A stretch of 64,000 bases of DNA from Bacillota bacterium (lineage in GTDB: Bacteria; Bacillota; Clostridia; Oscillospirales; Acutalibacteraceae): assembly GCA_023410445.1 (NCBI GenBank), contig JAEYPT010000007.1, forward strand, positions 170,065-234,064, in the 5' to 3' direction. Every line of letters begins with the position of its first letter. Within the stretch, counting starts at the first letter, position 1. The notes beneath the pieces were generated by a model, which did not search any database, had not been told where the DNA came from, and worked only from the letters and a program-made list of their open reading frames with translations. Positions 27,204 to 36,171 of this stretch are shown here, piece by piece. Made by a program: the position numbers and the translations under genes.

Positions 27204-27414
27204 ATTGGCACGAGTGTTCCTAACGACAAACACGGGAATCCGCATAAATAAAGATACTACATGATAGTAAATCATTCAATTTCCCTACTTAATTTTATAT
27301 CCATATTATATTAATGATGCACAGTCAAAACTTCCCGTCAAAGTTCTGTTTATCTTTGCGTAAATTCTAACAAAATTATAGCATATCGGGATGCAAAAAG
27401 AAATACACGCAACC
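27204..27414. other. AT-rich gap without gene
   Basis: No ribosome site with a following reading frame and no repeat were seen here. It may hold the GNAT promoter. The segment 27448-27623 to the right is also without a convincing gene; short minus-strand frames there have no ribosome site. Confidence 0.5.
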
Positions 27415-27447
27415 AAAAGCAGGCTGATATAGAATCAGCCTGCTTTT
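27415..27447. terminator. bidirectional terminator
   Basis: AAAAGCAGGCTGAT (27415-27428) pairs with ATCAGCCTGCTTTT (27434-27447). It has a T run on either strand. Confidence 0.85.
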
Positions 27448-27623
27448 GTCGTTATGAACACTCGAGATACATGTGAATGTCCGGTATCACCTGATGGGGC
27501 TGAACGACGAGTTGAAAAAGCGCACAAAGAATGAGAATGCGCCGTAAACGAACAAATCCCCCGGAAATCCGCATTGCTGCTGGATTTTTCGGGGAATTTA
27601 GTTTGAAGAACAAGAATAAAGAT

Positions 27624-27652
27624 GGCCATGCTAACCCCTTGGAAGCATGGCC
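27624..27652 (-). terminator. hairpin directly after the dockerin gene
   Basis: GGCCATGCT (27624-27632) pairs with AGCATGGCC (27644-27652), nine bases past the stop. The T tract is interrupted, so termination may be completed at 27415-27447. Confidence 0.55.
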
Positions 27653-27660
27653 GTTCAATA

Positions 27661-29004
27661 TTATGAGTTGTTAGGACCGTAATTTGTATTTGCCAATATT
27701 TGAGAAACAACGTACGATAAATCGGAATCGTCAATTTTGCCATCGGAATTTTGATCGGCATTGTACTTCACTGTGTCGGTATCAGATGCGTTTTTTCCAT
27801 AGTAAAAGGCGTCGTCGGCTAAATCGACCAAGGTGTATTCGCCAGACTTATTGACATCGGCGGTAGCACTTTCGACTGTAATACTTTTTTCTCCGCAATT
27901 ATCAGTGGATATATCCGTTTCGGTTGTTTGGTCAGCAACCCGGCCCTTTGTAGCGTCTATTTTTCCGGTTCCAGGGGCGATCGCTTTAAACTTGAGCTGA
28001 ATTAACGATTTATTGCCGGTAATGGCATTGTCGCCTCCCAAACTCGCTGCAATAAATCTTACGGTACCGGTTGCAGTATCATTTGTAATTTTCTGCACCT
28101 TTAATCCGGAAATATCCGTATACCCTTCATATTGAAAAAGGGTCTTGTCATAGGTGAATGTTACGTCTTCCGCCAAAATATTGCTTGCATTGTTTAAAAC
28201 GATATCAGAGGTAAATTCGCTTCCCACCTTCACTTTATCAGCGCTTGAAGTGACGTCAATTGCCAAGGTCTTTTGTGGGGTTACTGTAGCTTCATTGGAA
28301 TTGCCGCTGTTGCCGGAGCTTGTTGTAGCGGATACCACGTAATAGTAGGTAGTATTGCTTTGTACAGAAGTATCGACATAGCTGTTGCTTGTAGTATTAA
28401 AAGTTGTATCGTAGACGCCTGATTTTGTTCCGCGCTGAATGGTATAACCGGTAGCACCTGAAATGGCATCCCAGTTCAGATTTACCTTTCCATTTGCAGT
28501 TGTTGCAGTTAAATAGGTTGGTAAAGTTGTTCCATAGGGATAGATTTCACTTGCTGATCCGATTTGAACAGCACTAAACTGAGATTTCCAATCCGTTCCT
28601 ACATATGTACTTATTACGACAGAATGCATACCATTGCTTAGGCCGGTTTTCTCGTATATACCATACTCACCAACATACTTGCCTGGATCAAGGTAAGTTA
28701 CTTTTTCTGCAGGTGCCCCATCAATTGATATCGTATCACCGCCCATTTGCAAAATATATACTAGTCGAATTTTTGTCCCCGTAAAATTAAACTTGATTGT
28801 GCCTGCATTATAATGGAAATCAAAACCGTTACTTGTCGTATAGGTACAATTATTTGCGTAGCTTATTGCTGGATTTGTATCATTGATTTGTTTCCAACCG
28901 GAATCTGGAGTTGATAGACTATCTGCAAAAGCGGTAACGCAAGATAGCAGGCATATAACGGTCATAACGGACAAGACAGTTGCAAATTTAGTAAATCTTT
29001 TCAT
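27661..29004 (-). CDS. secreted cohesin- and dockerin-containing protein
   Basis: 447 residues. A signal peptide ends near TAFADS. Residues about 30-165 form a beta-rich domain with features of a galactose-binding fold (YIYGEYGIYEKTG-like strand order, SAVQIG end), unassigned. Residues 170-250 are fibronectin III (KVNLNWDAISGATGYTIQRG). Residues 255-375 resemble a cohesin (VKVGSEFTSDIVLNNAS, DVTFTYDKTLFQYEGY). Residues 385-445 are a dockerin with two calcium loops (DVNKSGEYTLVDL and DQNSDGKIDDSDL). Dockerins bind cohesins of cellulosome scaffolds, so this protein could join a scaffold or polymerise. No catalytic domain is visible. AGGAGG precedes the start. Confidence 0.82.
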   Translation of the reverse strand: MKRFTKFATVLSVMTVICLLSCVTAFADSLSTPDSGWKQINDTNPAISYANNCTYTTSNGFDFHYNAGTIKFNFTGTKIRLVYILQMGGDTISIDGAPAEKVTYLDPGKYVGEYGIYEKTGLSNGMHSVVISTYVGTDWKSQFSAVQIGSASEIYPYGTTLPTYLTATTANGKVNLNWDAISGATGYTIQRGTKSGVYDTTFNTTSNSYVDTSVQSNTTYYYVVSATTSSGNSGNSNEATVTPQKTLAIDVTSSADKVKVGSEFTSDIVLNNASNILAEDVTFTYDKTLFQYEGYTDISGLKVQKITNDTATGTVRFIAASLGGDNAITGNKSLIQLKFKAIAPGTGKIDATKGRVADQTTETDISTDNCGEKSITVESATADVNKSGEYTLVDLADDAFYYGKNASDTDTVKYNADQNSDGKIDDSDLSYVVSQILANTNYGPNNS

Positions 29005-29181
29005 TATAAAAGCCTCCTGAATTTTTTAATTCTTATCTTTGATGCCAATGCCTCCTAGGAACTATTCATCCAATATTCACCTCTATAGAATAGATATCGG
29101 AATTAATTAACAAAAAATGAGAAAAAATATTTAAAAAATAGAACAAATTGAATAAGCTGACCGGTCGTGCTGACCAAAAAT
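29005..29181. other. AT-rich region upstream of the dockerin gene
   Basis: It must hold the dockerin promoter. Candidate minus-strand TTGTTA and TATTCT boxes exist but the spacing is poor. No gene is seen. Confidence 0.4.
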
Positions 29182-29183
29182 AA

Positions 29184-29213
29184 AAAAGGCCCGCCTTGCG
29201 GCGGACCTTTTCC
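29184..29213 (-). terminator. tRNA-type terminator copy (left)
   Basis: AAAGG-C-CCGCC paired with GGCGG-A-CCTTT around TTGC. The same hairpin follows the tRNA fragment at 40.8 kb and recurs in each 174-bp repeat unit, so it is part of the duplicated tRNA end. Confidence 0.75.
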
Positions 29214-29216
29214 ATT

Positions 29217-29262
29217 TGGTGAACGTTATCAGACTCAAGCCTATGACCTATCGCACGTCAAG
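29217..29262 (-). pseudogene. degenerate 3' half of tRNA-Val (old attachment site)
   Basis: These 46 bases match the tRNA 3' half at 40806-40852 with only a handful of differences (for example GTGAACGTTATCAGACTCAA against GTGGACGTTATAGGACTCGA). CCA end, acceptor strand, T-arm and anticodon GAC can be recognised, but the T-stem is damaged and there is no 5' half. It reads as the scar of an old integration into the tRNA. Confidence 0.7.
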
Positions 29263-29310
29263 ACTATGAGAAAATTTGGCAAAAGAGTATTGGAGATATA
29301 ATAGTTGAAT
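29263..29310 (-). pseudogene. possible remnant of an integrase 3' end
   Basis: The bases after the tRNA scar (ACTATGAGAAAA, then CAAAA and GAGATATAA at matching distances) resemble the last part of the integrase gene at 40863-40910 (ACTATGGGAAAA, CAAAA, GAGATATATA). This suggests that a related integrase gene once ended here. The similarity is short and gapped. Confidence 0.45.
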
Positions 29311-29372
29311 TCGCGCCAGTGTTGGTGACTATATCCAATATTATAGGTAAAATTTGCTAAGCCACCGATATT

Positions 29373-30329
29373 TTAAAATACACCTCTTGATTTTATCGGG
29401 TTTATGACGATCTTGTTGGGTTTATCATTAAGCAACGCAGCCATATAACCGTATACGCTATTATTGATAATCATGACATCGCACATTGATAGCAGCTTCA
29501 TGTCGTTCTGGTTATCGTCCGGGCCCCTGTCCTGTTGTCCAAAAGTAACAGGATAAGGAATTTTATCCAAGCCGAGTTTTTTGAAATTCTGTTTGCACCA
29601 AGCGATATCATCTGCAAAAATAAATATATGTGTTTTTTTTAATCCGTTCCTCTTCGTTTTTAAACTACTGCATATATTTTGAATTTGTTCTTTATAGTAC
29701 TCGGCAGGAAAAGCGATTCCAGATGCCTTATAGCCCCCGCCGCAGCGGATATGTACGCCAATCGAAAAGCTTTGATCAATTTCTTTTTCCATTTCGAGAT
29801 CTGCCTCGCTGGTTAGAGGAGGAAGTTCAAGCTCGTGCCGGAACATTTCCGCATGCCGCATGAACCAGCCGCCGTTTGTAAACCAGCCGTAATAATAAAC
29901 GTTGCCCTGTGCGGCGAGCATTTCAGGGATGCAATAGTAAAATGGCATTTTCGCTATCATGCCGTCAAATTTAGAAAGAGAAGTTTCCTCAATCATAAAG
30001 AAATTCAAACCGTTGTCCTTCAGAATCTGTGGAAGATGGGAACCACAATCCAAACGTCCCATTTTTGCTGCTTGTTTTTTAATTTCTTCCCACACATCCG
30101 GGTCAAAGTATTCCGACATTAAGGGAGTTTTCGCCAGATTTGAAAACTTATTAAGCTGATATTGGTGCTTTTCCAGTGAGGCTGCGCTTTCACAGTAATC
30201 ACTGTGCGGATTATGAAAAAATAAATCATCCAAATAAACCGTGTCGTTTGTTTCTTTTTGCAAACACCTGGCAAATATGTACTGAGTCATTTGATTTGCT
30301 AAAGCACCATCCAATAAAACAATTTTCAT
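29373..30329 (-). CDS. GT11-family glycosyltransferase (fucosyltransferase-like)
   Basis: 318 residues. It begins MKIVLLDGALANQMTQYIFAR, with the N-terminal G-x-x-NQ pattern of family GT11, and has IGVHIRCGGGY, where GT11 normally has HIRRGDY. FIFADDIAWCKQNF and SMCDVMIINNSVYGYMAALL are the other conserved parts. GT11 enzymes add L-fucose from GDP-fucose. The nearby genes build a GDP-6-deoxy-heptose-like sugar rather than fucose, so that may be the donor (inference). It is divergent from the heptose operon. Confidence 0.83.
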   Translation of the reverse strand: MKIVLLDGALANQMTQYIFARCLQKETNDTVYLDDLFFHNPHSDYCESAASLEKHQYQLNKFSNLAKTPLMSEYFDPDVWEEIKKQAAKMGRLDCGSHLPQILKDNGLNFFMIEETSLSKFDGMIAKMPFYYCIPEMLAAQGNVYYYGWFTNGGWFMRHAEMFRHELELPPLTSEADLEMEKEIDQSFSIGVHIRCGGGYKASGIAFPAEYYKEQIQNICSSLKTKRNGLKKTHIFIFADDIAWCKQNFKKLGLDKIPYPVTFGQQDRGPDDNQNDMKLLSMCDVMIINNSVYGYMAALLNDKPNKIVINPIKSRGVF

Positions 30330-30407
30330 TGGTAATTATATCCTTTCTGACAACTCTATTTCACATAAATTGCTACAAAATCACAATAAAAAGATTTTAT
30401 CATTTCT

Positions 30408-30436
30408 ATTATGCGATGTTTTGTACATAAAGTCAA
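30408..30436 (-). promoter_or_regulatory. predicted promoter of the GT11 gene
   Basis: TTGACT (30436-30431), 17 bases, CATAAT (30413-30408), about 80 bases upstream of the start. A weaker plus-strand TATAAT near 30518 may serve the heptose operon. Confidence 0.6.
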
Positions 30437-30583
30437 TTAGCCGGTACTATTGGAAAACAAATAATTATTTTTTTGCCCGTGTCCTTTAATTTATTGTGTT
30501 CATGTGACGATATATATAATAATGGTCAGATTTTGTCGAATCCTTTATGGACACATTGCGATTCACAGGAGTGAGCAAAAGCA

Positions 30584-31876
30584 ATGCAAGTTGTTATTCT
30601 CGCCGGAGGTTTGGGAACGCGTATCTCTTCCATTTCGAGTGATGTTCCAAAACCTATGATAGAAATATGCGGAAAACCGGTTCTGGAAAGGCAGATTGTT
30701 TGCCTTAGAGAGCAAGGACTGACCAATATCACTTTATTAATCGGGCATCTCGGTTCTGTTGTCCGTGACTACTTCGGCGACGGGACGCGCTTTGGCGTTT
30801 CGGTAAAATATATTGAAGAAAAGGAACCAATGGGAACTGCCGGCGCACTGTACTTTTTGAAAGGATCGCTTTTCGATTCTTTTCTATTGCTAAACGGTGA
30901 TTTGGCTTTTGACATAGACTTTTCCCGCATGCTGCATCGCCACAGAGAGACCGGAGCGCTCGCTACAATTCTTACTCACCCCAATGATCATCCGTTTGAC
31001 AGCGCCCTCATTTTTGCAGACAGCAATGGGCGAGTTCTGCGCTGGATGCATAAGGAAGAGGCGCGCTCTGATTACAGGAATAAGGTTAATGCAGGAATTC
31101 ACATACTGGAGCCCAGCGTACTCGATGTTATTACAAAGCCGGTAAAAGCTGATCTTGACCGCGATTTGCTCAAACCTCTTTTGAAGCAGGGCGGGCTGTT
31201 TGCTTACGATTCCCCTGAGTATGTAAAGGACATGGGGACACCTCAGCGCTTGCGTACCGTATGTGACGATTTTAGCAGCGGACTCGTTCATGCTAAGAAT
31301 TTGTCTAAACCTCAGCGCGCCGTGTTTTTGGACAGGGATGGTACAATCAACAAGTATAAGGATTTCATTACGCATCCTGACCAGATTGAACTCCTTCCCG
31401 GTGCCGCTGAAGCGGTTCGCAAAATTAATCGTTCGGGCAGGCTTGCAATTATCATCACAAATCAGCCGGTTATCGCCCGCGGCGAATGCACATTTACTGA
31501 ATTGGAAGCAATTCATTTTCGCCTAGAGCGGCTCCTGGGCGAGCAGGGTGCCTATGTGGATGATATTTTTGTGTGTCCGCATCATCCTGATAAGGGCTTT
31601 CCCGGTGAACGTTCTGAATTCAAACTCAATTGTGATTGCAGAAAACCAAAACCAGGTTTATTTTTCAAGGCTCGTGATCGATACAATATCAATCTTTCTG
31701 ATTCCTGGATGATCGGTGACAGTCAAAGTGATATGGAAGCAGGCAAATCTGCAGGCTGTCGGACGGCACTGGTTGGTGCGGGCCACGGTTCTGTTGGATC
31801 GCTTTTAAATGCAGTTAATATGATTGAAGAAGAGGAGTATAGTTGTGGATCTAACATCGAAAATTTTGGTTATTGA
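30584..31876 (+). CDS. hddC-gmhB: fused heptose-1-phosphate guanylyltransferase / heptose bisphosphate phosphatase
   Basis: 430 residues in two enzymes. Residues 1-235 are a sugar-phosphate nucleotidyltransferase of the HddC type: ILAGGLGTRISS, VPKPMIEICGKP and LLNGDLAFDIDF. Residues 245-420 are a GmhB-type HAD phosphatase: FLDRDGTINKYKDF, ITNQP, zinc ligands in CPHHPDKG and CDCRKPKPG, and IGDSQSDMEAG. Together they remove the 7-phosphate from heptose 1,7-bisphosphate and link the product to GMP. The fusion puts two consecutive steps on one chain. It is the first gene of the operon. Confidence 0.9.
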   Translation: MQVVILAGGLGTRISSISSDVPKPMIEICGKPVLERQIVCLREQGLTNITLLIGHLGSVVRDYFGDGTRFGVSVKYIEEKEPMGTAGALYFLKGSLFDSFLLLNGDLAFDIDFSRMLHRHRETGALATILTHPNDHPFDSALIFADSNGRVLRWMHKEEARSDYRNKVNAGIHILEPSVLDVITKPVKADLDRDLLKPLLKQGGLFAYDSPEYVKDMGTPQRLRTVCDDFSSGLVHAKNLSKPQRAVFLDRDGTINKYKDFITHPDQIELLPGAAEAVRKINRSGRLAIIITNQPVIARGECTFTELEAIHFRLERLLGEQGAYVDDIFVCPHHPDKGFPGERSEFKLNCDCRKPKPGLFFKARDRYNINLSDSWMIGDSQSDMEAGKSAGCRTALVGAGHGSVGSLLNAVNMIEEEEYSCGSNIENFGY

Positions 31877-32783
31877 AGCGAATGATATGATCGGAGACGC
31901 TATCACTCGTTCTTTGAGACGCAGCGGTTATAAAAATCTGCTGCTTCCGGCGAAGGATGAGCTGGATTTAATGGACAGAGAAGCTGTGTTTTCCTATTAC
32001 GCCGAAAACAAACCGGAATATGTTTTTCTGTTTGCCGGGCCCCACGGCGGCATTATTGCGAATGTAACCTATCCGGCGGACTTTATCTACCAAAATCTCA
32101 CAATACAAAATAATCTTATCCATGGTGCGTATCTTTATGGCGTGAAAAGAATGCTTTTTATGATTGGAAACTGCGCCTACCCAAAGGTCTGTCCGCAGCC
32201 CATTAAAGAGGAACATTTCCAAACGGGCATTATGGAGCAAACCAGCGTAGCTTACTCAATGGCGCGCTGTGCAGGGGTGGAAATGTGCCTTGCATACAAC
32301 AGGCAATATAAGACGGATTTTATCCCCTCTGTATTCGGTAACTATTTTGGAATTAACGATGACTATACAGAAAACGGTCATGTGCTTGCAAGCATTATGC
32401 GAAAGATCTATCAGGCAAAAATGCGTGGTGATCAGAAACTTGTTTTATGGGGAACAGGAGAGCCGCTGCGTCAGTTCCTGTACATAGACGATTTGGCTGA
32501 CGGCGCGGTCTGCATTATGAACAAAATGCAAAAGCCTGAACTGGTAAATATTGCGGGGGGTTATGAAAAATCCATACGGGAAACTGCTGAGATTTTGAAA
32601 AAGACAATCGGTTATAACGGAACAATTGTTTTTGATTCCTCAAAGCCCAACGGCACTATGCGCAAATTTCTGGACAACACAAAACTGAAGTCTTTGGGAT
32701 GGAAGGAAAAAATAGGCTTTGACGAAGGCCTGCAAATTTCATATCAATGGTTTGTGGACCATATAGCACCAACTTTGGATTAA
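31845..32783 (+). CDS. GDP-fucose-synthase-like epimerase with altered reductase residues
   Basis: 312 residues from GTG 31845, with GAGGAG seven bases upstream, overlapping the previous gene. It aligns by eye with GDP-L-fucose synthase: the NCAYPK segment, AYSMARCAGVEMC, YNRQYKTDFIPS, and WGTGEPLRQFLYIDDLAD. In the E. coli enzyme Ser107, Tyr136 and Lys140 serve reduction, Cys109 and His179 epimerisation. Here Cys and His (NGHVLA) and Tyr remain, but Ser becomes Gly and Lys becomes Arg. It may therefore epimerise a 4-keto heptose without normal reduction (inference). The nucleotide motif near the start is also weak. Confidence 0.78.
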   Translation: MDLTSKILVIEANDMIGDAITRSLRRSGYKNLLLPAKDELDLMDREAVFSYYAENKPEYVFLFAGPHGGIIANVTYPADFIYQNLTIQNNLIHGAYLYGVKRMLFMIGNCAYPKVCPQPIKEEHFQTGIMEQTSVAYSMARCAGVEMCLAYNRQYKTDFIPSVFGNYFGINDDYTENGHVLASIMRKIYQAKMRGDQKLVLWGTGEPLRQFLYIDDLADGAVCIMNKMQKPELVNIAGGYEKSIRETAEILKKTIGYNGTIVFDSSKPNGTMRKFLDNTKLKSLGWKEKIGFDEGLQISYQWFVDHIAPTLD

Positions 32784-32798
32784 TGGGAGGCAAGCAAC

Positions 32799-33635
32799 AT
32801 GAAAAGACCTACGGTAAAATGCCTGGAAGACAAAGCGCTGCAAATACGCAATTTGGTTCTTGATACCTTTGATGCAGGGCATGCGGGACATATTTCTTCC
32901 TCTTTTTCCTGCACGGATATTATGACAGCACTGTTTTACGGAAATATTCTCCGGTATGATGTGTCAAATCCAAAATGGGATGGGCGGGATCGGTTTTTAC
33001 TTTCCAAAGGGCATGCCGGAATCCTGTACTATTCTATTCTTGCAGATCTTGGCTATTTTGATAAAGCGGAACTTAGCCACTTCGCTCAGAAGGGTGGCTT
33101 GCTTGGCGTACATGTGGACCAACGTGTTCCCGGCGTGGAGGCAAACAGCGGCTCGCTCGGATGCGGATTGGGAATTGCATCTGGAATGGCGCTTGCAGCC
33201 AAGCTTGATATGAAAAACCATTTGGTTTTTGTCATTATAGGCGATGGGGAATGTTATGAAGGTTCCGTCTGGGAGTCAGCAATGCATGCCGCCGGATTTG
33301 GATTAAACAATCTTGTCGTTATCGTTGATCATAATCACATGTGCTGTACTGGCTTTATCGAGGATAAAATAAACATTGAACCGCTTGATAAAAAATGGGA
33401 ATCATTTGGTTATGAAGTTCGGACAATCAATGGGCACAACTTTGATGAAATTCTTACAGCGCTGGATGGCGTTCGATGCCGTAAATTCAATAAACCCCTC
33501 TGCATTATCGCGGATACAGTAAAGGCGAAAGGCCTTCCGTCTGTGGAAAACACTCCTCTTTGCCATGGATATGCGCCAACGAAACCCGGTGAGCTTGAAA
33601 AAGCCAAAGCAGAACTGAACGGGGGTAAGCTGTAA
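32799..33635 (+). CDS. transketolase, N-terminal (ThDP-binding) subunit
   Basis: 278 residues. The thiamine diphosphate site is GDGECYEGSVWESAMHAAGF ending in VDHN; LSKGHAG and GSLGCGLGIASGMALA are typical. Split transketolases of this type work as a pair with the next gene. Transketolase makes sedoheptulose 7-phosphate, the first substrate of heptose synthesis, so a dedicated copy in this operon would feed the pathway. A related synthase that builds a branched or longer sugar is possible. Confidence 0.9.
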   Translation: MKRPTVKCLEDKALQIRNLVLDTFDAGHAGHISSSFSCTDIMTALFYGNILRYDVSNPKWDGRDRFLLSKGHAGILYYSILADLGYFDKAELSHFAQKGGLLGVHVDQRVPGVEANSGSLGCGLGIASGMALAAKLDMKNHLVFVIIGDGECYEGSVWESAMHAAGFGLNNLVVIVDHNHMCCTGFIEDKINIEPLDKKWESFGYEVRTINGHNFDEILTALDGVRCRKFNKPLCIIADTVKAKGLPSVENTPLCHGYAPTKPGELEKAKAELNGGKL

Positions 33636-34561
33636 TGCCTGTAATGAGAGATGTTTTTTGGAACAGAATTTTTGAACGCGCAAAAGAAGACCGGAATATT
33701 GTTATTCTTGCAGCTGATTTTGCAGCGCCTTCACTAGATAAATTTCGTTTGGAACTGCCCGGACAGTTTATCAATCTGGGAATTGCCGAACAGAACATGA
33801 TGCTAATGGCAACCGGCATGGCGTTGGAAGGCAAGACACCTATTTGTTACGCAATCTCCAGCTTCCTTTCAATGCGCTGCTTCGAGCAGACCAGGCTGTA
33901 TGCTGCCGGAATGAATCTGCCTATTACACTGGTTGGCGTGGGCGCCGGAATCGCCTACGAGGATTCCGGTTATACCCATCATGCGGTTGAGGATATTACG
34001 CTTATGCGTTCACTGCCGCATATGCGTATTTTTCAGCCGTGTGACAACGCGACCGTCCGTAAGATGGCAGATATGGTGATTGATAGTCCCTCTCCGATAT
34101 ATGTTCGTCTGGACCGATATGGAAAAGATAATTTAATCGGAGACGACAGCACCGTTGAAACCGGAATAAACATTGTTCGCCCTGTCAGAAAAACGACCTT
34201 GCTTGCCTCGGGTAATATGATGCTGACTGCACTGGAAGCTGCGGATAAGCTGGAAACTGAAGGAATCCAAGTGGGTGTCGTGGATTCCTGTGTCATACCA
34301 ATGGATAAAGAGCGCTTCAGCAGCGTCATGTCCGGAGTCCAAAACCTTATGACTCTGGAGGAACATGTGCTTCCCGGCGGAATCGGAAGCCATGTACTTG
34401 AACTTGTTTCCGACTTGAAAATGAACCTTTCCGTTCGGCGCTTCGGTTTTGATTTTTCCGATGGTTTTGCTAAGGAATACGGCGGCCGCAAGATAGTCCA
34501 TGCGCAATATCACATGGATGCCGATTCCGTTGTCAATGCGGTAATGGATCTGGAGAAATAG
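33635..34561 (+). CDS. transketolase, C-terminal (pyrimidine-binding) subunit
   Basis: 308 residues. INLGIAEQNMMLMATGMAL holds the Glu that activates thiamine diphosphate; GIAYEDSGYTHHAVEDI and RLDRYGKDN are further family segments. The start overlaps the stop of the N-terminal subunit (TAATG), so equal amounts are made. A functional enzyme requires both proteins. Confidence 0.9.
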   Translation: MPVMRDVFWNRIFERAKEDRNIVILAADFAAPSLDKFRLELPGQFINLGIAEQNMMLMATGMALEGKTPICYAISSFLSMRCFEQTRLYAAGMNLPITLVGVGAGIAYEDSGYTHHAVEDITLMRSLPHMRIFQPCDNATVRKMADMVIDSPSPIYVRLDRYGKDNLIGDDSTVETGINIVRPVRKTTLLASGNMMLTALEAADKLETEGIQVGVVDSCVIPMDKERFSSVMSGVQNLMTLEEHVLPGGIGSHVLELVSDLKMNLSVRRFGFDFSDGFAKEYGGRKIVHAQYHMDADSVVNAVMDLEK

Positions 34562-34620
34562 GAAGCAGCCAGTGCTTTATTACTGACTCCTTTGCTTTTG
34601 CTGAGAAAATGGAGGTTTCT

Positions 34621-36096
34621 ATGGATAATATTGATTTAGTTCTTATTAAACCGAACGATAAGAAAAATGTTTATGGCACTTTGCCGGGGCAATACACCGC
34701 AATTGATCCGCCGTACTGGCTGGCGCTGATGGGCGGCTATATGCGAGATAAAGGCATCAATGTTGTTTTGATTGATGCGGAACACGCAAATGCATCGCCT
34801 GATGATACAGCGAAAAAGGTGGCGTCGCTTCACCCGAAGTTGGTTGGGGTACTGCTGCTTGGTTCCAATCTGACCGCTTCCACATGGAAAATGCACGGTT
34901 CGAGTATTTTGGCTGCGGCAATTAAAAATGAAAATAAGGATTTACCGATTTTCTTCTGGGGACAGCATGTCTCAGCTTTGCCGGAACGGACTCTGCGGGA
35001 AGAGCAGGGTGATTTTGTGGTCATGGGTGAAGGGTTTGACACAATTTATGCCCTGATGGAATACATAAAGACTGGCAATGACAGCTATTCATCCATAAAG
35101 GGACTTTGGTATAAAAAGGATGGCGTTATAGCAGGAAATAGCGAAATTCAGCTGATTCAGGATCTTGACGCGCTGCCGTACGACGGCTGGGACCTTCTGG
35201 AGGATAACCATTACCGCAACCATACGCATTTTGCGTTTGAGGATCTCGACAAACGTGACCGTTATGGAGCGATCATGACTAGCCTAGGCTGTCCGTATCA
35301 ATGCACCTACTGCGCAATTTGCCATTTCTCCGGCAAAAAAACCGTTCGCTACAAATCGCCGGAGCGGGCAATTGAGGAAGTGGATTACTGGGTCAAAAAG
35401 CATAACGTCTATTATCTGAGAATTTTGGATGAATGCTTCACGGTTAACAAAGAACATGTCAACCGCTTCTGCGACCTGTTGATTGAAAGAGGGTATCACC
35501 TCAGTATTTGGATCAATGCCCGTGCCGATCTGGTCGATGAAGCATTGCTGAAAAAAATGTATAAAGCTGGTATCCGCTGGATTGGCTACGGCTTCGAAAG
35601 TGGAAGTAAGCGAATCCGCGGCCTTGTGAAAAAGGACCAGTATACGATTGATCAGATTAAACAGACAGTAAAAATGACCAAAGATGCCGGCATGAGCATT
35701 TGCTGTAATATCATGTACGGCTTGCCGGATGATGATATGGAAACGATGCAGGATAGCTTGAATTTGGCGCGGGACCTGTGCTGTGAGTATCCCAATTTTT
35801 ACTGCACGATGGCGTATCCCGGGTCTGTATTGTATGAGGAGTGCGTCCGCGAAGGGCGGGAATTGCCTGACAGCTGGCTCGGCTATACGCAGCTAGGCTA
35901 CGAGTGTCATCCGATGGCAACGCGGTTCTTGTCACCGAAAGAGGTACTGGCTTTCAGGGATCAGGCTTTCGACAAATTTTTTGAAAATAATGATGCTTAT
36001 TTTGAGAATCTGAGAAATAAGTTTGGCGATGAACCGGAGCGTATCATAAGAGGTATGCTTGCCCACAAGCTGAAAAGAAAACTTTTGGGCGACTGA
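34621..36096 (+). CDS. B12-binding-type radical SAM enzyme
   Basis: 491 residues from ATG 34621, with GGAGG just before. Residues about 1-150 resemble the cobalamin-binding domain of B12-radical SAM enzymes, though the DxHxxG motif is not seen. The cluster motif CPYQCTYC lies at about 223-230, followed by a radical SAM barrel (YYLRILDECFTVN, WIGYGFESGSKRI). Such enzymes methylate or rearrange unreactive carbons. In this operon it probably alters the heptose or its lipid carrier (inference); the reaction is unknown. Confidence 0.85.
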   Translation: MDNIDLVLIKPNDKKNVYGTLPGQYTAIDPPYWLALMGGYMRDKGINVVLIDAEHANASPDDTAKKVASLHPKLVGVLLLGSNLTASTWKMHGSSILAAAIKNENKDLPIFFWGQHVSALPERTLREEQGDFVVMGEGFDTIYALMEYIKTGNDSYSSIKGLWYKKDGVIAGNSEIQLIQDLDALPYDGWDLLEDNHYRNHTHFAFEDLDKRDRYGAIMTSLGCPYQCTYCAICHFSGKKTVRYKSPERAIEEVDYWVKKHNVYYLRILDECFTVNKEHVNRFCDLLIERGYHLSIWINARADLVDEALLKKMYKAGIRWIGYGFESGSKRIRGLVKKDQYTIDQIKQTVKMTKDAGMSICCNIMYGLPDDDMETMQDSLNLARDLCCEYPNFYCTMAYPGSVLYEECVREGRELPDSWLGYTQLGYECHPMATRFLSPKEVLAFRDQAFDKFFENNDAYFENLRNKFGDEPERIIRGMLAHKLKRKLLGD

Positions 36097-36171
36097 CTGC
36101 GTTATGTGGTGAAGACCGCATGATATCGTAGTCGGCATCCATTGCAGGCGCTGTACGGAAAAAAGAAAGGA

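Noticed and set aside
27435..27761. Minus-strand frames after the dockerin gene
   Set aside because: They overlap the dockerin 3' end and two terminator hairpins and lack ribosome sites; no family recognised.
29005..29050. Leader peptide before the dockerin gene (TTG start, ends at TAATG)
   Set aside because: The only possible ribosome site is two bases from the TTG, too close to be used.
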